From contig NZ_ASXG01000058.1 in NCBI RefSeq assembly GCF_000411975.1, positions 1 to 64,000 on the forward strand: DNA of 64,000 nt. The letters are read 5' to 3'. This stretch comes from Amycolatopsis orientalis DSM 43388 (GTDB lineage Bacteria > Actinomycetota > Actinomycetes > Mycobacteriales > Pseudonocardiaceae). Below are positions 28,674 through 36,657 of this stretch, piece after piece. The notes below the pieces were generated by a model. The model did no database searches, was not told the DNA's origin, and saw only the letters and a list, made by a program, of their open reading frames with translations. The translations under genes and the position numbers were made by a program. Every line of letters begins with the position of its first letter. Positions within the stretch are counted from its first letter, which is position 1.

Positions 28674-28704
28674 AAGCGGCACCGCCGGATCGACGGTGCC
28701 GCTT
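28674..28704. terminator. 11-bp bidirectional terminator
   Basis: The arms 28674-28684 and 28694-28704 (AAGCGGCACCG) are exact inverted repeats with a 9-nt loop, flanked by A runs on the left and CGAAAA on the right. It lies between the convergent DUF6069-like and acyl-CoA dehydrogenase genes. Confidence 0.85.
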
Positions 28705-28716
28705 CGAAAAGAACCC

Positions 28717-29871
28717 TCAGCCCTTCAGCAGCTGCCGAGCCATCACCAGCCGCTGGATCTGGTTCGTGCCTTCGTAGATCTGGGTGATCTTGGCATCGCG
28801 CATCATGCGCTCCAGCGGGAAGTCCCGTGTGTACCCGTAGCCGCCCAGCAGCTGAACGGCATCCGTGGTCACCCTCATCGCCACGTCCGAAGCATGGCAC
28901 TTGGCCGCCGCGCCGAAGAACGACAGGTCGTCGTCGCCTCGTTCCGACTTGGCGGCGGCGGTGTACACCATCTGCCGCGCCGTTTCGACGGCCATCGCCA
29001 TGTCCGCCAGCATGAACTGGATTCCCTGGAAATCCGCGATGTGCTTGCCGAACTGCTTGCGCTCCTTGACATACCCCAGCGCGTGGTCCAGCGCGCCCTG
29101 CGCGATGCCGACCGCCTGCGCGGCGATGGTCACGCGCGTGTGGTCGAGCGTCCGCAGGGCGATCTTCAAGCCCTGGCCCGGCTCGCCGACCATGCGGTCG
29201 CCGGGGATGCGGACCTGGTCGAACAGCAGTTCCCGCGTCGGCGAGCCCTTGACGCCCAGTTTCTTTTCCTTGGCTCCGAAGGAGAATCCCGGGTCGGACT
29301 TCTCGACCACGAAGGCGCTCACGTTGGCCCCGCGGCGGCCGTCCGGGTCGGTGACCGCCAGCACCGTGTAGTACTCGGAGAATCCGGCGTTGGTGATCCA
29401 CGACTTCTGTCCATTCAGGATCCAGTCGTCGCCGGAAGGGGTGGCGCGGCACCGCATCGAGGCGGTGTCCGAGCCCGCGTCGCGTTCGGACAGTCCATAC
29501 GAGAATCCGGCTTCGCCCGACGCCAGCGGGGGCAGGTATTTCGCCTTGACGTCCTCGTTCGCGGCCAGGATCAGCGGCAGGCTGCCGAGTTTGTTCACCG
29601 CGGGAATCAGCGAGGACGACGCGCACACGCGGGCCACTTCCTCGATCACGATGCAGGTGGCCAGCGCGTCGGCGCCGGCGCCGCCGTACTGCTCCGGCAC
29701 GTGCGGGGCGTGGAAATCGGACGCGACCAGCGCGTCGTAGGACGCCTTGGGAAATTCTTCGCGCTCGTCGGCTTCCGCGGCGTGCGGGGCGATCTGCTCC
29801 TCGGCGACCGCGCGCACGGCCTCGCGGATCGCTTCGTGGTCTTCGTTGATCTTGAACAGGTCGAAGCTCAT
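28717..29871 (-). CDS. Acyl-CoA dehydrogenase
   Basis: This 384-residue FAD enzyme of beta-oxidation oxidises acyl-CoA to trans-2-enoyl-CoA in the cytosol. The FAD/substrate signature GLSERDAGSDT and the second signature QLLGGYGYTRDFPLERMMRD are present, and the catalytic base is the Glu of YEGTNQIQR near the C-terminus, the short/medium-chain position. It lies 19 bp downstream of the 3-hydroxyacyl-CoA dehydrogenase gene, making a two-gene degradation operon. Chain-length preference cannot be read from sequence alone. Confidence 0.95.
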   Translation of the reverse strand: MSFDLFKINEDHEAIREAVRAVAEEQIAPHAAEADEREEFPKASYDALVASDFHAPHVPEQYGGAGADALATCIVIEEVARVCASSSLIPAVNKLGSLPLILAANEDVKAKYLPPLASGEAGFSYGLSERDAGSDTASMRCRATPSGDDWILNGQKSWITNAGFSEYYTVLAVTDPDGRRGANVSAFVVEKSDPGFSFGAKEKKLGVKGSPTRELLFDQVRIPGDRMVGEPGQGLKIALRTLDHTRVTIAAQAVGIAQGALDHALGYVKERKQFGKHIADFQGIQFMLADMAMAVETARQMVYTAAAKSERGDDDLSFFGAAAKCHASDVAMRVTTDAVQLLGGYGYTRDFPLERMMRDAKITQIYEGTNQIQRLVMARQLLKG

Positions 29872-29890
29872 CGGGATCTCCTCGCGGAAC

Positions 29891-30742
29891 TCAGTAGGTG
29901 TAGAAGCCGCGACCGGTCTTGCGGCCGAGCAGGCCGGCGTCGACCATGCGGGCCAGCAGCGGCGGCGGCGCGTACAGCGGCTCCTTGAACTCCTCGTACA
30001 GCGATTCCGCGACCGCCTTCGTGGTGTCCAAGCCGATCAGGTCGGCCAACGCGAGCGGACCCTGCGGGTGCGCGGCGCCGCGCACCAGGCCCTCGTCGAT
30101 CGCTTCCTTCGTCGCGAAGCCGGACTCCAGCATGCGCACGGCGGCGAGGATGAACGGGATCAGCAGCGCGTTCACCACGAACCCGGCGCGGTCCTGGCAG
30201 AGGATCGCGTGCTTGCCCAGGGTCTCCTCGGCGAACTTCCGCGCGCGGCCGGTGGTCTCGTCGCCGGTGAGCAGGCTCGGCACCAGTTCGACCAGCGGCA
30301 GCACCGGGACCGGGTTGAAGAAGTGGATGCCGAGCACCTGCGCCGGCCGCTCGGTCGCGGTGCCCAGCTTCATGATCGGGATCGACGACGTGTTGGAGGC
30401 CAGCACCGCGTCCGGCGCGGCGACGATCTTGTCCAGTTTCCCGAACAGCTCCGCCTTGACCGCCTCGTTCTCCACGATCGCTTCGACGACGAGCGTGCGG
30501 TCGGCCAGGTCGTCGAGGTTCTCGGTGATCCGGATCCGCTCCAGCACGTCGGCCGCGGACGCGATCTTCCCCTTGCGCTCGGCCCGGCCCAGCGACGCCT
30601 CCAGCCGCGCCCGGCCCGCGTCGGCGGCCGCCCGGCTCGATTCGACCGCCACGACGTCCAGCCCGGCCCGGGCGCACACCTCGGCGATCCCCGCCCCCAT
30701 CTGGCCGCAGCCGACCACGCCGACGAGCTCCACGTGCCTCAC
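29891..30742 (-). CDS. fadB2: 3-hydroxybutyryl-CoA dehydrogenase
   Basis: This 283-residue NAD(P)-dependent enzyme is of the FadB2/Hbd family. The dinucleotide motif is GVVGCGQMGAGIAEV, with the catalytic His-Glu region GIHFFNPVPVLPLVELV and substrate Asn in CQDRAGFVVN. It interconverts acetoacetyl-CoA and 3-hydroxybutyryl-CoA in fatty acid or butyrate metabolism. The GTG at 30742 is supported by GGAGGG upstream. It is the first gene of the operon with the acyl-CoA dehydrogenase and is divergent from a TetR gene. Confidence 0.94.
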   Translation of the reverse strand: MRHVELVGVVGCGQMGAGIAEVCARAGLDVVAVESSRAAADAGRARLEASLGRAERKGKIASAADVLERIRITENLDDLADRTLVVEAIVENEAVKAELFGKLDKIVAAPDAVLASNTSSIPIMKLGTATERPAQVLGIHFFNPVPVLPLVELVPSLLTGDETTGRARKFAEETLGKHAILCQDRAGFVVNALLIPFILAAVRMLESGFATKEAIDEGLVRGAAHPQGPLALADLIGLDTTKAVAESLYEEFKEPLYAPPPLLARMVDAGLLGRKTGRGFYTY

Positions 30743-30751
30743 CCATCCCTC

Positions 30752-30787
30752 CGGTACTTGGTTTCATCATCACGGTACTCAGTACCG
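30752..30787. promoter_or_regulatory. Predicted TetR operator
   Basis: CGGTACTCAGTACCG at 30773-30787 is a perfect dyad of 7-bp half-sites around one base. A third half-site CGGTACT lies at 30752-30758. It lies in the divergent gap between fadB2 and the TetR gene and likely represses both until acyl-CoA accumulates. Confidence 0.7.
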
Positions 30788-30882
30788 GCCAGTAGGCGAG
30801 AGCCGGGTGGCCCACGTCACCCTGCTCGCCGCCGGCCGGGCACGATTAGGCTGGCCGGAGCGTGCGTGCGAAAGGTGGCCCG

Positions 30883-31551
30883 ATGCCCGAGAAACCGGCC
30901 AAGCAACGGCTGACCGAGGCCGCGTTCGCGCTGTTCGAAGAGCGCGGCTACGACCAGACGACGGTCGACGACATCACCGACCGCGCCGGGGTCGGGCGCA
31001 GCACGTTCTTCCGCGCGTTCCGGTCCAAAGAGGACGTGATCTTCCCGGACCACGAGGTGCTGCTGAGCGCGATCGAGGCGCGGCTGTCCGGCTCCGACCC
31101 GCGCACGGCGATCGTCGCGGTCACCGAAGCCGCGCGGCTGGTGCTGCGGCATTACGTCGCGGAGGGCGACCTGGCACTGGCGCGGTACCGGCTCACCCGC
31201 AGTGTTCCGGCCTTGCGAGCGCGGGAAATCGCGGGCACGCGGCAGTATCAACGGCTGTTCCAGGAATTCGTCCACCGCTGGATGGGCGGCGGCGAAGAAA
31301 CCGCCCTGCGCGCCGAACTGATGGCGGCGGCCGTGGTGACCGCGCACAACCACGTGCTTCGCCGATGGCTGCGCGGACAGACGACAGATCCGGAAGCCGC
31401 CTTCGACGCCGCGATGGCGGACACGGTGGCGCTGTTCGGCAACACCGGCGAGACGGAGACGACGGTCGTCGCTTTCCGTACTGGCAAAGACCTTTCCGCG
31501 GTCCTGCCTGGGCTGCGCAAATTGCTCGGCGACGAGGGCACGCTCAGCTGA
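30883..31551 (+). CDS. TetR regulator of the fadB2 operon
   Basis: This 222-residue protein has the TetR DNA-binding domain at about 8-56 (LTEAAFALFEERGYDQTTVDDI, AGVGRSTFFRAFRSKED) and a ligand domain of the fatty-acid regulator kind. The ATG at 30883 is preferred; an upstream in-frame GTG at 30862 would add seven residues. It is divergent from fadB2 and the acyl-CoA dehydrogenase with a palindrome between them, so it probably senses an acyl-CoA. Confidence 0.88.
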   Translation: MPEKPAKQRLTEAAFALFEERGYDQTTVDDITDRAGVGRSTFFRAFRSKEDVIFPDHEVLLSAIEARLSGSDPRTAIVAVTEAARLVLRHYVAEGDLALARYRLTRSVPALRAREIAGTRQYQRLFQEFVHRWMGGGEETALRAELMAAAVVTAHNHVLRRWLRGQTTDPEAAFDAAMADTVALFGNTGETETTVVAFRTGKDLSAVLPGLRKLLGDEGTLS

Positions 31552-31690
31552 ACGGCTGCCACGCCTCGTCGAACCGCACCCCGGCCCCGTGCCAGCCCTC
31601 GTCGCTCATCGGGCGTTCCGGGGTCCGACTCATCGGGCACCGGGAAGGTTCACGACATTAACGCAAGGGCAGTCACAGCGCGGCCGGCGC

Positions 31691-32527
31691 TCAGTCCGAA
31701 GTGGACCCGACGGCGCTCCCGCGACGGCCGGCCCGGCGCGGGAACCACGGCACGATCGGCGAAACGCGCCGCTGGTAGTCCGCGTACTCCGGGTAGCGGC
31801 CGAGGGTGATGCTCTCGGTGAAGACCGTCGAGCCGACGAACAGCGCCGTCAGCAGGACCGCCCCGGCGATCGTCCAGCTGACCGCGCCCGCCGCCGAGAC
31901 GCCGAACAGGAACACCAGCCACCACTGCGCTTGTTCGAAGAAGAAGTTGGGGTGGCGGGAAAACCGGAAGAGCCCGGTCTGCGCGAACCGCGGGTCGGGA
32001 GTGCGCCCGGCGGCCGTCTCGCGCTTCTTCCACTGGTGGAAGTTCCATTGCTGCTGGTCCGCAATCGTTTCGCCGGCCAGGCAGGCCAGGAACGCGACGG
32101 CCAGCACGACGTCGGCGCCGCCCAGCGGTGCCGGATGGTCCAGCGCGGTCCACGCGGGAAGCGTGATCAGCAGCAGGAGCGCGTTCTGATAGAGCGTGAT
32201 GAAGAACAGGCTGAACAGCTGGAACTGCCATGGGGCCATCCGGCCGCGCAGCACCGCCCAGCGGTAGTCTTCGCCGCCCGGCGCGTAACCGCCCTTGCGG
32301 CCGTAGTTGAACGTCAGCCGCGCGCCCCACAGGAAGACCAGCGCGAACAGCAGGTCCAGCCGCGCGTCCGCGAACCCCGCGTGCCCGGCGAAGATCCCGG
32401 TGTAGACCACCGGGACGACCGACCAGATCCGGTCCACCCAGGAGTACTCCCTGGTGAGCACCGACAGCAGCCAGCAGCCGGCGCAGACGCCCGCGAACAC
32501 CCAGAGACACACCTGGAACGCGTTCAT
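31691..32527 (-). CDS. DUF1295 / steroid-5-alpha-reductase-like membrane protein
   Basis: This 278-residue protein has about six to seven hydrophobic segments. The C-terminal block FRFSRHPNFFFEQAQWW and LGRYPEYADYQRRVSPIVPW is the NADPH/isoprenoid-methyltransferase-like signature of DUF1295 proteins. Family members include steroid reductases and putative isoprenoid-modifying enzymes; the substrate here is unknown. There is no Shine-Dalgarno, but TACAGT lies seven bases before the ATG, suggesting a leaderless mRNA. It is divergent from a small membrane protein 51 bp away. Confidence 0.85.
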   Translation of the reverse strand: MNAFQVCLWVFAGVCAGCWLLSVLTREYSWVDRIWSVVPVVYTGIFAGHAGFADARLDLLFALVFLWGARLTFNYGRKGGYAPGGEDYRWAVLRGRMAPWQFQLFSLFFITLYQNALLLLITLPAWTALDHPAPLGGADVVLAVAFLACLAGETIADQQQWNFHQWKKRETAAGRTPDPRFAQTGLFRFSRHPNFFFEQAQWWLVFLFGVSAAGAVSWTIAGAVLLTALFVGSTVFTESITLGRYPEYADYQRRVSPIVPWFPRRAGRRGSAVGSTSD

Positions 32528-32534
32528 GCCCGCG

Positions 32535-32572
32535 ACTGTACTGCGGAAATCGCCGGGGCGACGCCCTACAAT
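32535..32572. promoter_or_regulatory. Back-to-back leaderless promoters
   Basis: On the minus strand TACAGT (plus positions 32535-32540) lies seven bases before the ATG at 32527. On the plus strand TACAAT at 32567-32572 lies six bases before the ATG at 32579. Neither gene has a Shine-Dalgarno sequence. Confidence 0.6.
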
Positions 32573-32578
32573 CCGCCG

Positions 32579-33085
32579 ATGGGCACCACGACGGCGAACC
32601 TGCCGCTGCGCGAGCGCAAGATCGACGTCTTCTTCGCGGCGATCTTCTCCGTCTTCGCCGTGACGTCGCTGATCAGCGACCTGCTGCCGACGATCGGCGT
32701 CGACTTCTCGCGGCCGACCGGCAACTTCTTCGTCGACTCCAACTACTGGTACGCCCACGACGCCGACCCGCTGTTCATGCACCCGCCGGACTGGATGCGC
32801 ATCGTCACCGGGCTCTCCGCGTTCGGCTACCTCCCGTTCTACGTCGTGCTCGTGTGGTGCCTCCTCCGCGGCCGCAACGGGATCCAGCTGTTCGCGGTGA
32901 TCTACGCGACGATGATCGCCACCCTCACCGGGATCGTCGTGTTCGGCGTCGAGTTCTTCGGCGACCCGGCCACCCGCACCGGCAACCCGGGCAAATTCCT
33001 CGCGTTCAACCTCCCCTACGTGCTGATTCCGTTGCTGCTCCTGGTGCGGATGCGCCGGCCGCTGCCGTTCGCCCGGCGCTTCTGA
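32579..33085 (+). CDS. Small membrane protein, possibly EXPERA/emopamil-binding-like
   Basis: This 168-residue protein has four hydrophobic segments. The loop YAHDADPLFMHPPDWMRI after the first helix and the helix pattern recall EXPERA-domain proteins (sterol isomerase EBP, TM6SF). The match is weak and I offer it only as a possibility. It is divergent from the DUF1295 gene, another family with sterol-enzyme relatives, which gives mild contextual support. Confidence 0.65.
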   Translation: MGTTTANLPLRERKIDVFFAAIFSVFAVTSLISDLLPTIGVDFSRPTGNFFVDSNYWYAHDADPLFMHPPDWMRIVTGLSAFGYLPFYVVLVWCLLRGRNGIQLFAVIYATMIATLTGIVVFGVEFFGDPATRTGNPGKFLAFNLPYVLIPLLLLVRMRRPLPFARRF

Positions 33086-33105
33086 CCACTGTGGACGTTC
33101 CGGGC

Positions 33106-33474
33106 TCAGCTCTCCTGGACGACGGAAAGAATGTTGCCGGCCGGATCGCGGAACCACGCGATCAGCGGGCCGCCGAGCCGGAAGACGCCCTTTTCGTCGA
33201 CGCCGTCGAACGGTTCGAAGGAAACCCCGGCCGCGCCGAGATCCGCGACGGCCTGGTCGATGTCGTCCACGGGGAAGTTGAGGACGGTGTACTCGGCCGG
33301 GACGTGCTTGTCCCCCTTCGGATAGACGAGCACTTCGCGTCCTTCGGTGAGCCGCAGGCGCAGCATCCCCCAGTTTTCGGTGACCTCGATGCCGAGCGTC
33401 TCGGCGTAGAACTGCCGCGCGGCCGGGATGTCGTCCACGGAGAAACCGCTGAATGCCTTGCTGGTATCGAACAT
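33106..33474 (-). CDS. VOC (glyoxalase/bleomycin resistance) superfamily protein
   Basis: This 122-residue single VOC domain has two beta-alpha-beta-beta-beta modules: FSGFSVDDIPAARQFYAETLG at the start and IAWFRDPAGNILSVVQ at the end, the usual PxGN-like closing motif. Metal ligands are not obvious in the first half. The ATG at 33474 follows AGGAGG. It is divergent from the DGPF/ECF42 pair; VOC and DGPF proteins often occur near such sigma factors. Confidence 0.88.
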   Translation of the reverse strand: MFDTSKAFSGFSVDDIPAARQFYAETLGIEVTENWGMLRLRLTEGREVLVYPKGDKHVPAEYTVLNFPVDDIDQAVADLGAAGVSFEPFDGVDEKGVFRLGGPLIAWFRDPAGNILSVVQES

Positions 33475-33640
33475 TTCTGCCTCCTGAAGACGCTGGAAAA
33501 CGGTCAGGGCTGCTTCGGGCGGTACGGCACCGAGCTTCCGCACGGCTATGCTCCTTCTTCAGCTGACCTGTGCACGGGGGACGTCGGAGCCGGAGTCCGC
33601 GAGGCGACACCGGCGGCGAAAAATTTCGAAGGGGGCCGTC

Positions 33641-34012
33641 GTGCGGTACCTGATCATGATCCACAGCAACCCGCGGTTCCGGGCGCTCTGGGAGGAGCTG
33701 CCGGACGAGAAAAAGGCCGAGTTCGGCCGGAGCCACCTCGCGCTCGACCGGGCGCTGCGGGAGTCCGGCGAACTGGTGCACAGCGACGGGCTGGCCGATC
33801 CCGCCGAGGCCAAGTGCGTCACCGTGCGGGGCGGGAAACCGCTGGCCAGCGACGGACCGTTCGCCGAGGTCAAGGAGCATCTGGTCGGCTTCTACCTGGT
33901 CGACTGCGAGAGCATGGAACGGGCGCTGGACATCGCCGCCCGGGTGCCGGACGCGGCCTACGGCAAGGTCGAGGTGCGGCCGGTCCGCAACGTGAAGGAG
34001 CTGGATCTCTGA
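33641..34012 (+). CDS. YCII-related (DGPF) protein, ECF42 partner
   Basis: This 123-residue protein is of the YCII/DGPF family; the diagnostic motif SDGPFAEVKEHLVGFYLVDC is at about 69-88. It has a ferredoxin-like fold of unknown activity. Family members are the standard genomic partners and predicted targets of ECF42 sigma factors. The start is a GTG at 33641 after GAAGGGGG. Its TGA overlaps the CTG proposed as the start of the sigma gene. Confidence 0.9.
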   Translation: MRYLIMIHSNPRFRALWEELPDEKKAEFGRSHLALDRALRESGELVHSDGLADPAEAKCVTVRGGKPLASDGPFAEVKEHLVGFYLVDCESMERALDIAARVPDAAYGKVEVRPVRNVKELDL

Positions 34013-35217
34013 CTTCCCCGCCCGGCTTCGAACAGCTCCTGCGCGACCTCGCGCCGCAGGTGCTGACCGCCGTCTGCCGCCGGTTCGGGGACTTCACGCT
34101 CTGCGAGGACGCGGTGCAGGAAGCACTGCTGTCCGCCGCGCTGAAATGGCCCGAGCAGGGTCTGCCGGACAACCCGAAGAGCTGGCTGGTCACCGCGGCC
34201 GCGCGTCGGCGCATTGACATCGAGCGCAGCGAATCCGCCCGTCGGCAGCGGGAGAACACGGCGGCCGCGCTGGCGGTGCCGCAGCCCGAACTGGTGCCGG
34301 CCGACGACGACACGCTGACTCTGCTGATGCTGTGCTGTCACCCCGAACTCAGCGAGGCGTCGCAGATCGCGCTGACGCTGCGCGCGGTCGGCGGCCTCAC
34401 CACGGCGGAGATCGGCCGGGCGCTGCTGGTTCCGGAGAAAACCGTGAGCCAGCGGATCAACCGGGCGAAGAAACGGCTTGCCGGGGCCCGGTTCCGGATG
34501 CCGCCGCCGGACGAACGGGCCGAGCGGATGGCTGCGGTGCGCCAGGTCCTGTACCTCGTCTTCACCGAGGGGCACACCGCCAGTTCCGGAACCGCCGTCA
34601 ACCGGGTCGAGCTGACCGCCGAAGCCATCCGGCTGACCCGGCAGCTGCACGCGCGGGTCCCCGGCGACGGCGAGGTCGCCGGGCTGCTGGCGCTCATGCT
34701 GCTCACCGACGCCCGGCGGCCCGCGCGGACCCGGCCGGACGGCACCGCCGTGCCGCTCGCCGAGCAGGATCGCACCCGCTGGGACGGCGCGGCGATCGCC
34801 GAGGGGCTCGACCTGCTCGGGAAAACGCTGGTCAGCGCCCCGCTCGGGCCGTATCAGCTCGAGGCCGCCATCGCCGCGGTGCACGACGGGGCAGCCCGCG
34901 CCGAGGACACCGACTGGCCGCAGCTGCTGGCCCTCTACGACCTGCTGCTCGCCATCGCGCCGAGTCCGGTCGCCGCGCTGAACCGGATCGTGCCGGTCGC
35001 CATGGTCCGCGGGGCCCGCGAAGGTTTGCGGCAGCTGGACGAGATCGCCGGGCTGAACGAGCACCATCGCGTCGACGTCGTCCGCGCGCATCTGCTCGAT
35101 CTGGCGGGCGAACCCGAGCAAGCCCGGGTCTATTACCGTTCCGCGGCACGGAAAACGCTCAGCGTCCCAGAGCGAAAGTACCTGGAATCCCGTGCCGCGC
35201 AGAGAAATTCGCCTTAG
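34009..35217 (+). CDS. ECF sigma factor, group ECF42
   Basis: This RNA polymerase sigma factor of 402 residues has sigma2 (about 8-75, FGDFTLCEDAVQEALLSAALKWP), sigma4 (about 95-150, LTLRAVGGLTTAEIGRALLVPEKTVSQRI) and a 200-residue C-terminal helical TPR-like extension containing DARRPARTRPDG, typical of ECF42. No ATG, GTG or TTG exists near the homology start. The only fitting start is a CTG at 34009, eight bases after AAGGAG and overlapping the stop of the DGPF gene (CTGA). No anti-sigma factor is present, as usual for ECF42, where the extension itself controls activity. Confidence 0.9.
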   Translation: MTSPPGFEQLLRDLAPQVLTAVCRRFGDFTLCEDAVQEALLSAALKWPEQGLPDNPKSWLVTAAARRRIDIERSESARRQRENTAAALAVPQPELVPADDDTLTLLMLCCHPELSEASQIALTLRAVGGLTTAEIGRALLVPEKTVSQRINRAKKRLAGARFRMPPPDERAERMAAVRQVLYLVFTEGHTASSGTAVNRVELTAEAIRLTRQLHARVPGDGEVAGLLALMLLTDARRPARTRPDGTAVPLAEQDRTRWDGAAIAEGLDLLGKTLVSAPLGPYQLEAAIAAVHDGAARAEDTDWPQLLALYDLLLAIAPSPVAALNRIVPVAMVRGAREGLRQLDEIAGLNEHHRVDVVRAHLLDLAGEPEQARVYYRSAARKTLSVPERKYLESRAAQRNSP

Positions 35218-35765
35218 CCGGCGGCTCGCGCGAGCGCGACCGGCCGCAGTGCGTCGGGGTTCGGCAACCGCATCGGCACGGTGTCCGCGTGGTACTCGAA
35301 GTGCCACCATTCGTTGTCGTAGCGGCGATACAGCCGGTACGCCCGCCCGTGGCGTTCCAGCCACGCCGCGCCCTCGACCGGCCGCACGTCCAGCGCGGTG
35401 CCCCGGACGTGCGCCGATTCGTGCGGCGGCAGCACTCGCCGCCGAGCCGCGGCGACGGAGCCGGTCCGGCGCACTTCTTCGGCGAACAACCGGTGCTGGC
35501 GGGCGGCGTCGCGATGGCCGGAGGTGAGTCCGATGAGCTGGCGGTCCCGCCAGAACGCCTCGGTGCGGGCCGCGGTGAAGGCCGCGCGGGCCGGTTCGCT
35601 GAGGCCGGTGAGGTCCTCGGCCGGGTATCGCATCGCGAGCGCCCACTGGCAGGCCAGGTACCGGCCGCGGCCGGGCAAACGCAGGGAGGCTGCCGGGAGC
35701 AACGCCACCGCGAGAAGGCGGGTGACGGCCGCGAAGACCCGGGACCGGCGAAGCGACTCGATCAT
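35214..35765 (-). CDS. D-Ala-D-Ala carboxypeptidase, VanY/Peptidase M15 type
   Basis: This 183-residue protein has an N-terminal hydrophobic segment (about 8-26) and a zinc LAS peptidase domain. The zinc motif SAHVRGTALD (SxHxxGxAxD) and the EWWHFEY motif (catalytic Glu, third zinc His) are both complete, with SGHRDAARQ upstream. It trims the terminal D-Ala from peptidoglycan stem peptides. The start is uncertain: ATG 35765 is favoured, and GTG 35798 would add 11 residues. It is divergent from a two-component system that may control it. Its 3' end overlaps the sigma gene by 4 bp. Confidence 0.88.
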   Translation of the reverse strand: MIESLRRSRVFAAVTRLLAVALLPAASLRLPGRGRYLACQWALAMRYPAEDLTGLSEPARAAFTAARTEAFWRDRQLIGLTSGHRDAARQHRLFAEEVRRTGSVAAARRRVLPPHESAHVRGTALDVRPVEGAAWLERHGRAYRLYRRYDNEWWHFEYHADTVPMRLPNPDALRPVALARAAG

Positions 35766-35821
35766 GGGCTCCACTTTCGGGCCCCAGTGTGCGCGCACTG
35801 CGCACGGAGTTTGACAGCTCT

Positions 35822-35850
35822 GTAACAGTTCCCCACGGCAGCGCTGTTAC
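35822..35850. promoter_or_regulatory. Inverted repeat GTAACAG...CTGTTAC
   Basis: GTAACAG at 35822-35828 and CTGTTAC at 35844-35850 form a dyad in the 199-bp divergent gap between the VanY-like gene and the response regulator. TTGACA lies just upstream at 35811. It is a candidate response-regulator site. Confidence 0.45.
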
Positions 35851-35964
35851 CGAACGATGACACGGCACGCACCGCGCGGGGATCCCGGCCAGGCAGGCTG
35901 GAGCGCGGTTGTCCGCTGTGGACTGTCCGGGCGGCCGGGCGGGCGGACTGCGATAGTGGGAGAC

Positions 35965-36657
35965 ATGCCGAGGGTGCTGCTGATCGAAGACGACCAGGCC
36001 GTGCGCGATGGCCTGCGGCTGGCCCTGACGTATCAGGGCCACACGGTCGACGCGGTGGAGACCGGCGAGGAGGGCCTCGCCCGGCTCGCCGGGGACGCGG
36101 CCGACGTCGTGGTCCTCGACCTGATGCTGCCCGGGATGGACGGCTTCGAGGTGTGCCGCCGCATCCGGGCGGCCGGCGACCTGCCGATCATCATGCTCAC
36201 CGCGCGCAACGACGACATCGACGTGGTGGCCGGGCTCGAAGCCGGAGCCGACGACTACGTGGTGAAACCCGCGCAGGCCCGGGTGCTGGAGGCGCGCATC
36301 CGCGCGGTGCTGCGCCGCACCGGCGGCGAGCCGCGCAATCCGAACGCGAAACCGGGTCCGGAGCGGCACGGCGGCCTGACGATCGACCGCGAGGGTCTCG
36401 TGGTCAGCAAGCACGGCACGGTGATCGGGCTCGCGCCGACCGAACTGCGGCTGCTGCTGGAGCTGTCCTCGTCGCCCGGCCGCGTGCTCAGCCGCCAGCA
36501 GCTGCTCGAATCCGTGTGGGACCAGGGTTATCTCGGCGATTCGCGGCTCGTCGACGCGTGCGTGCAGCGGCTGCGCGCGAAAATCGAGGACGACCCCGCG
36601 AAACCGGTGTACGTCCAGACGCTGCGCGGGTTCGGCTATCGCTTCGGGCCGCTGTGA
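35965..36657 (+). CDS. OmpR-type response regulator (CseB/MtrA-like)
   Basis: This 230-residue protein has a receiver domain (1-120) with the acidic pocket LLIEDDQ, phospho-acceptor Asp in VVVLDLMLPGMDGFE, Thr in MLTAR and Lys in YVVKPAQ, followed by a winged helix (LSRQQLLESVWDQGYLGDSRLVDACVQRLRAKI). The ATG at 35965 is close to GGGAG. It is coupled to the kinase by a GTGA overlap. The order regulator-kinase-lipoprotein recalls the cell-envelope systems CseBC and MtrAB-LpqB. Confidence 0.93.
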   Translation: MPRVLLIEDDQAVRDGLRLALTYQGHTVDAVETGEEGLARLAGDAADVVVLDLMLPGMDGFEVCRRIRAAGDLPIIMLTARNDDIDVVAGLEAGADDYVVKPAQARVLEARIRAVLRRTGGEPRNPNAKPGPERHGGLTIDREGLVVSKHGTVIGLAPTELRLLLELSSSPGRVLSRQQLLESVWDQGYLGDSRLVDACVQRLRAKIEDDPAKPVYVQTLRGFGYRFGPL

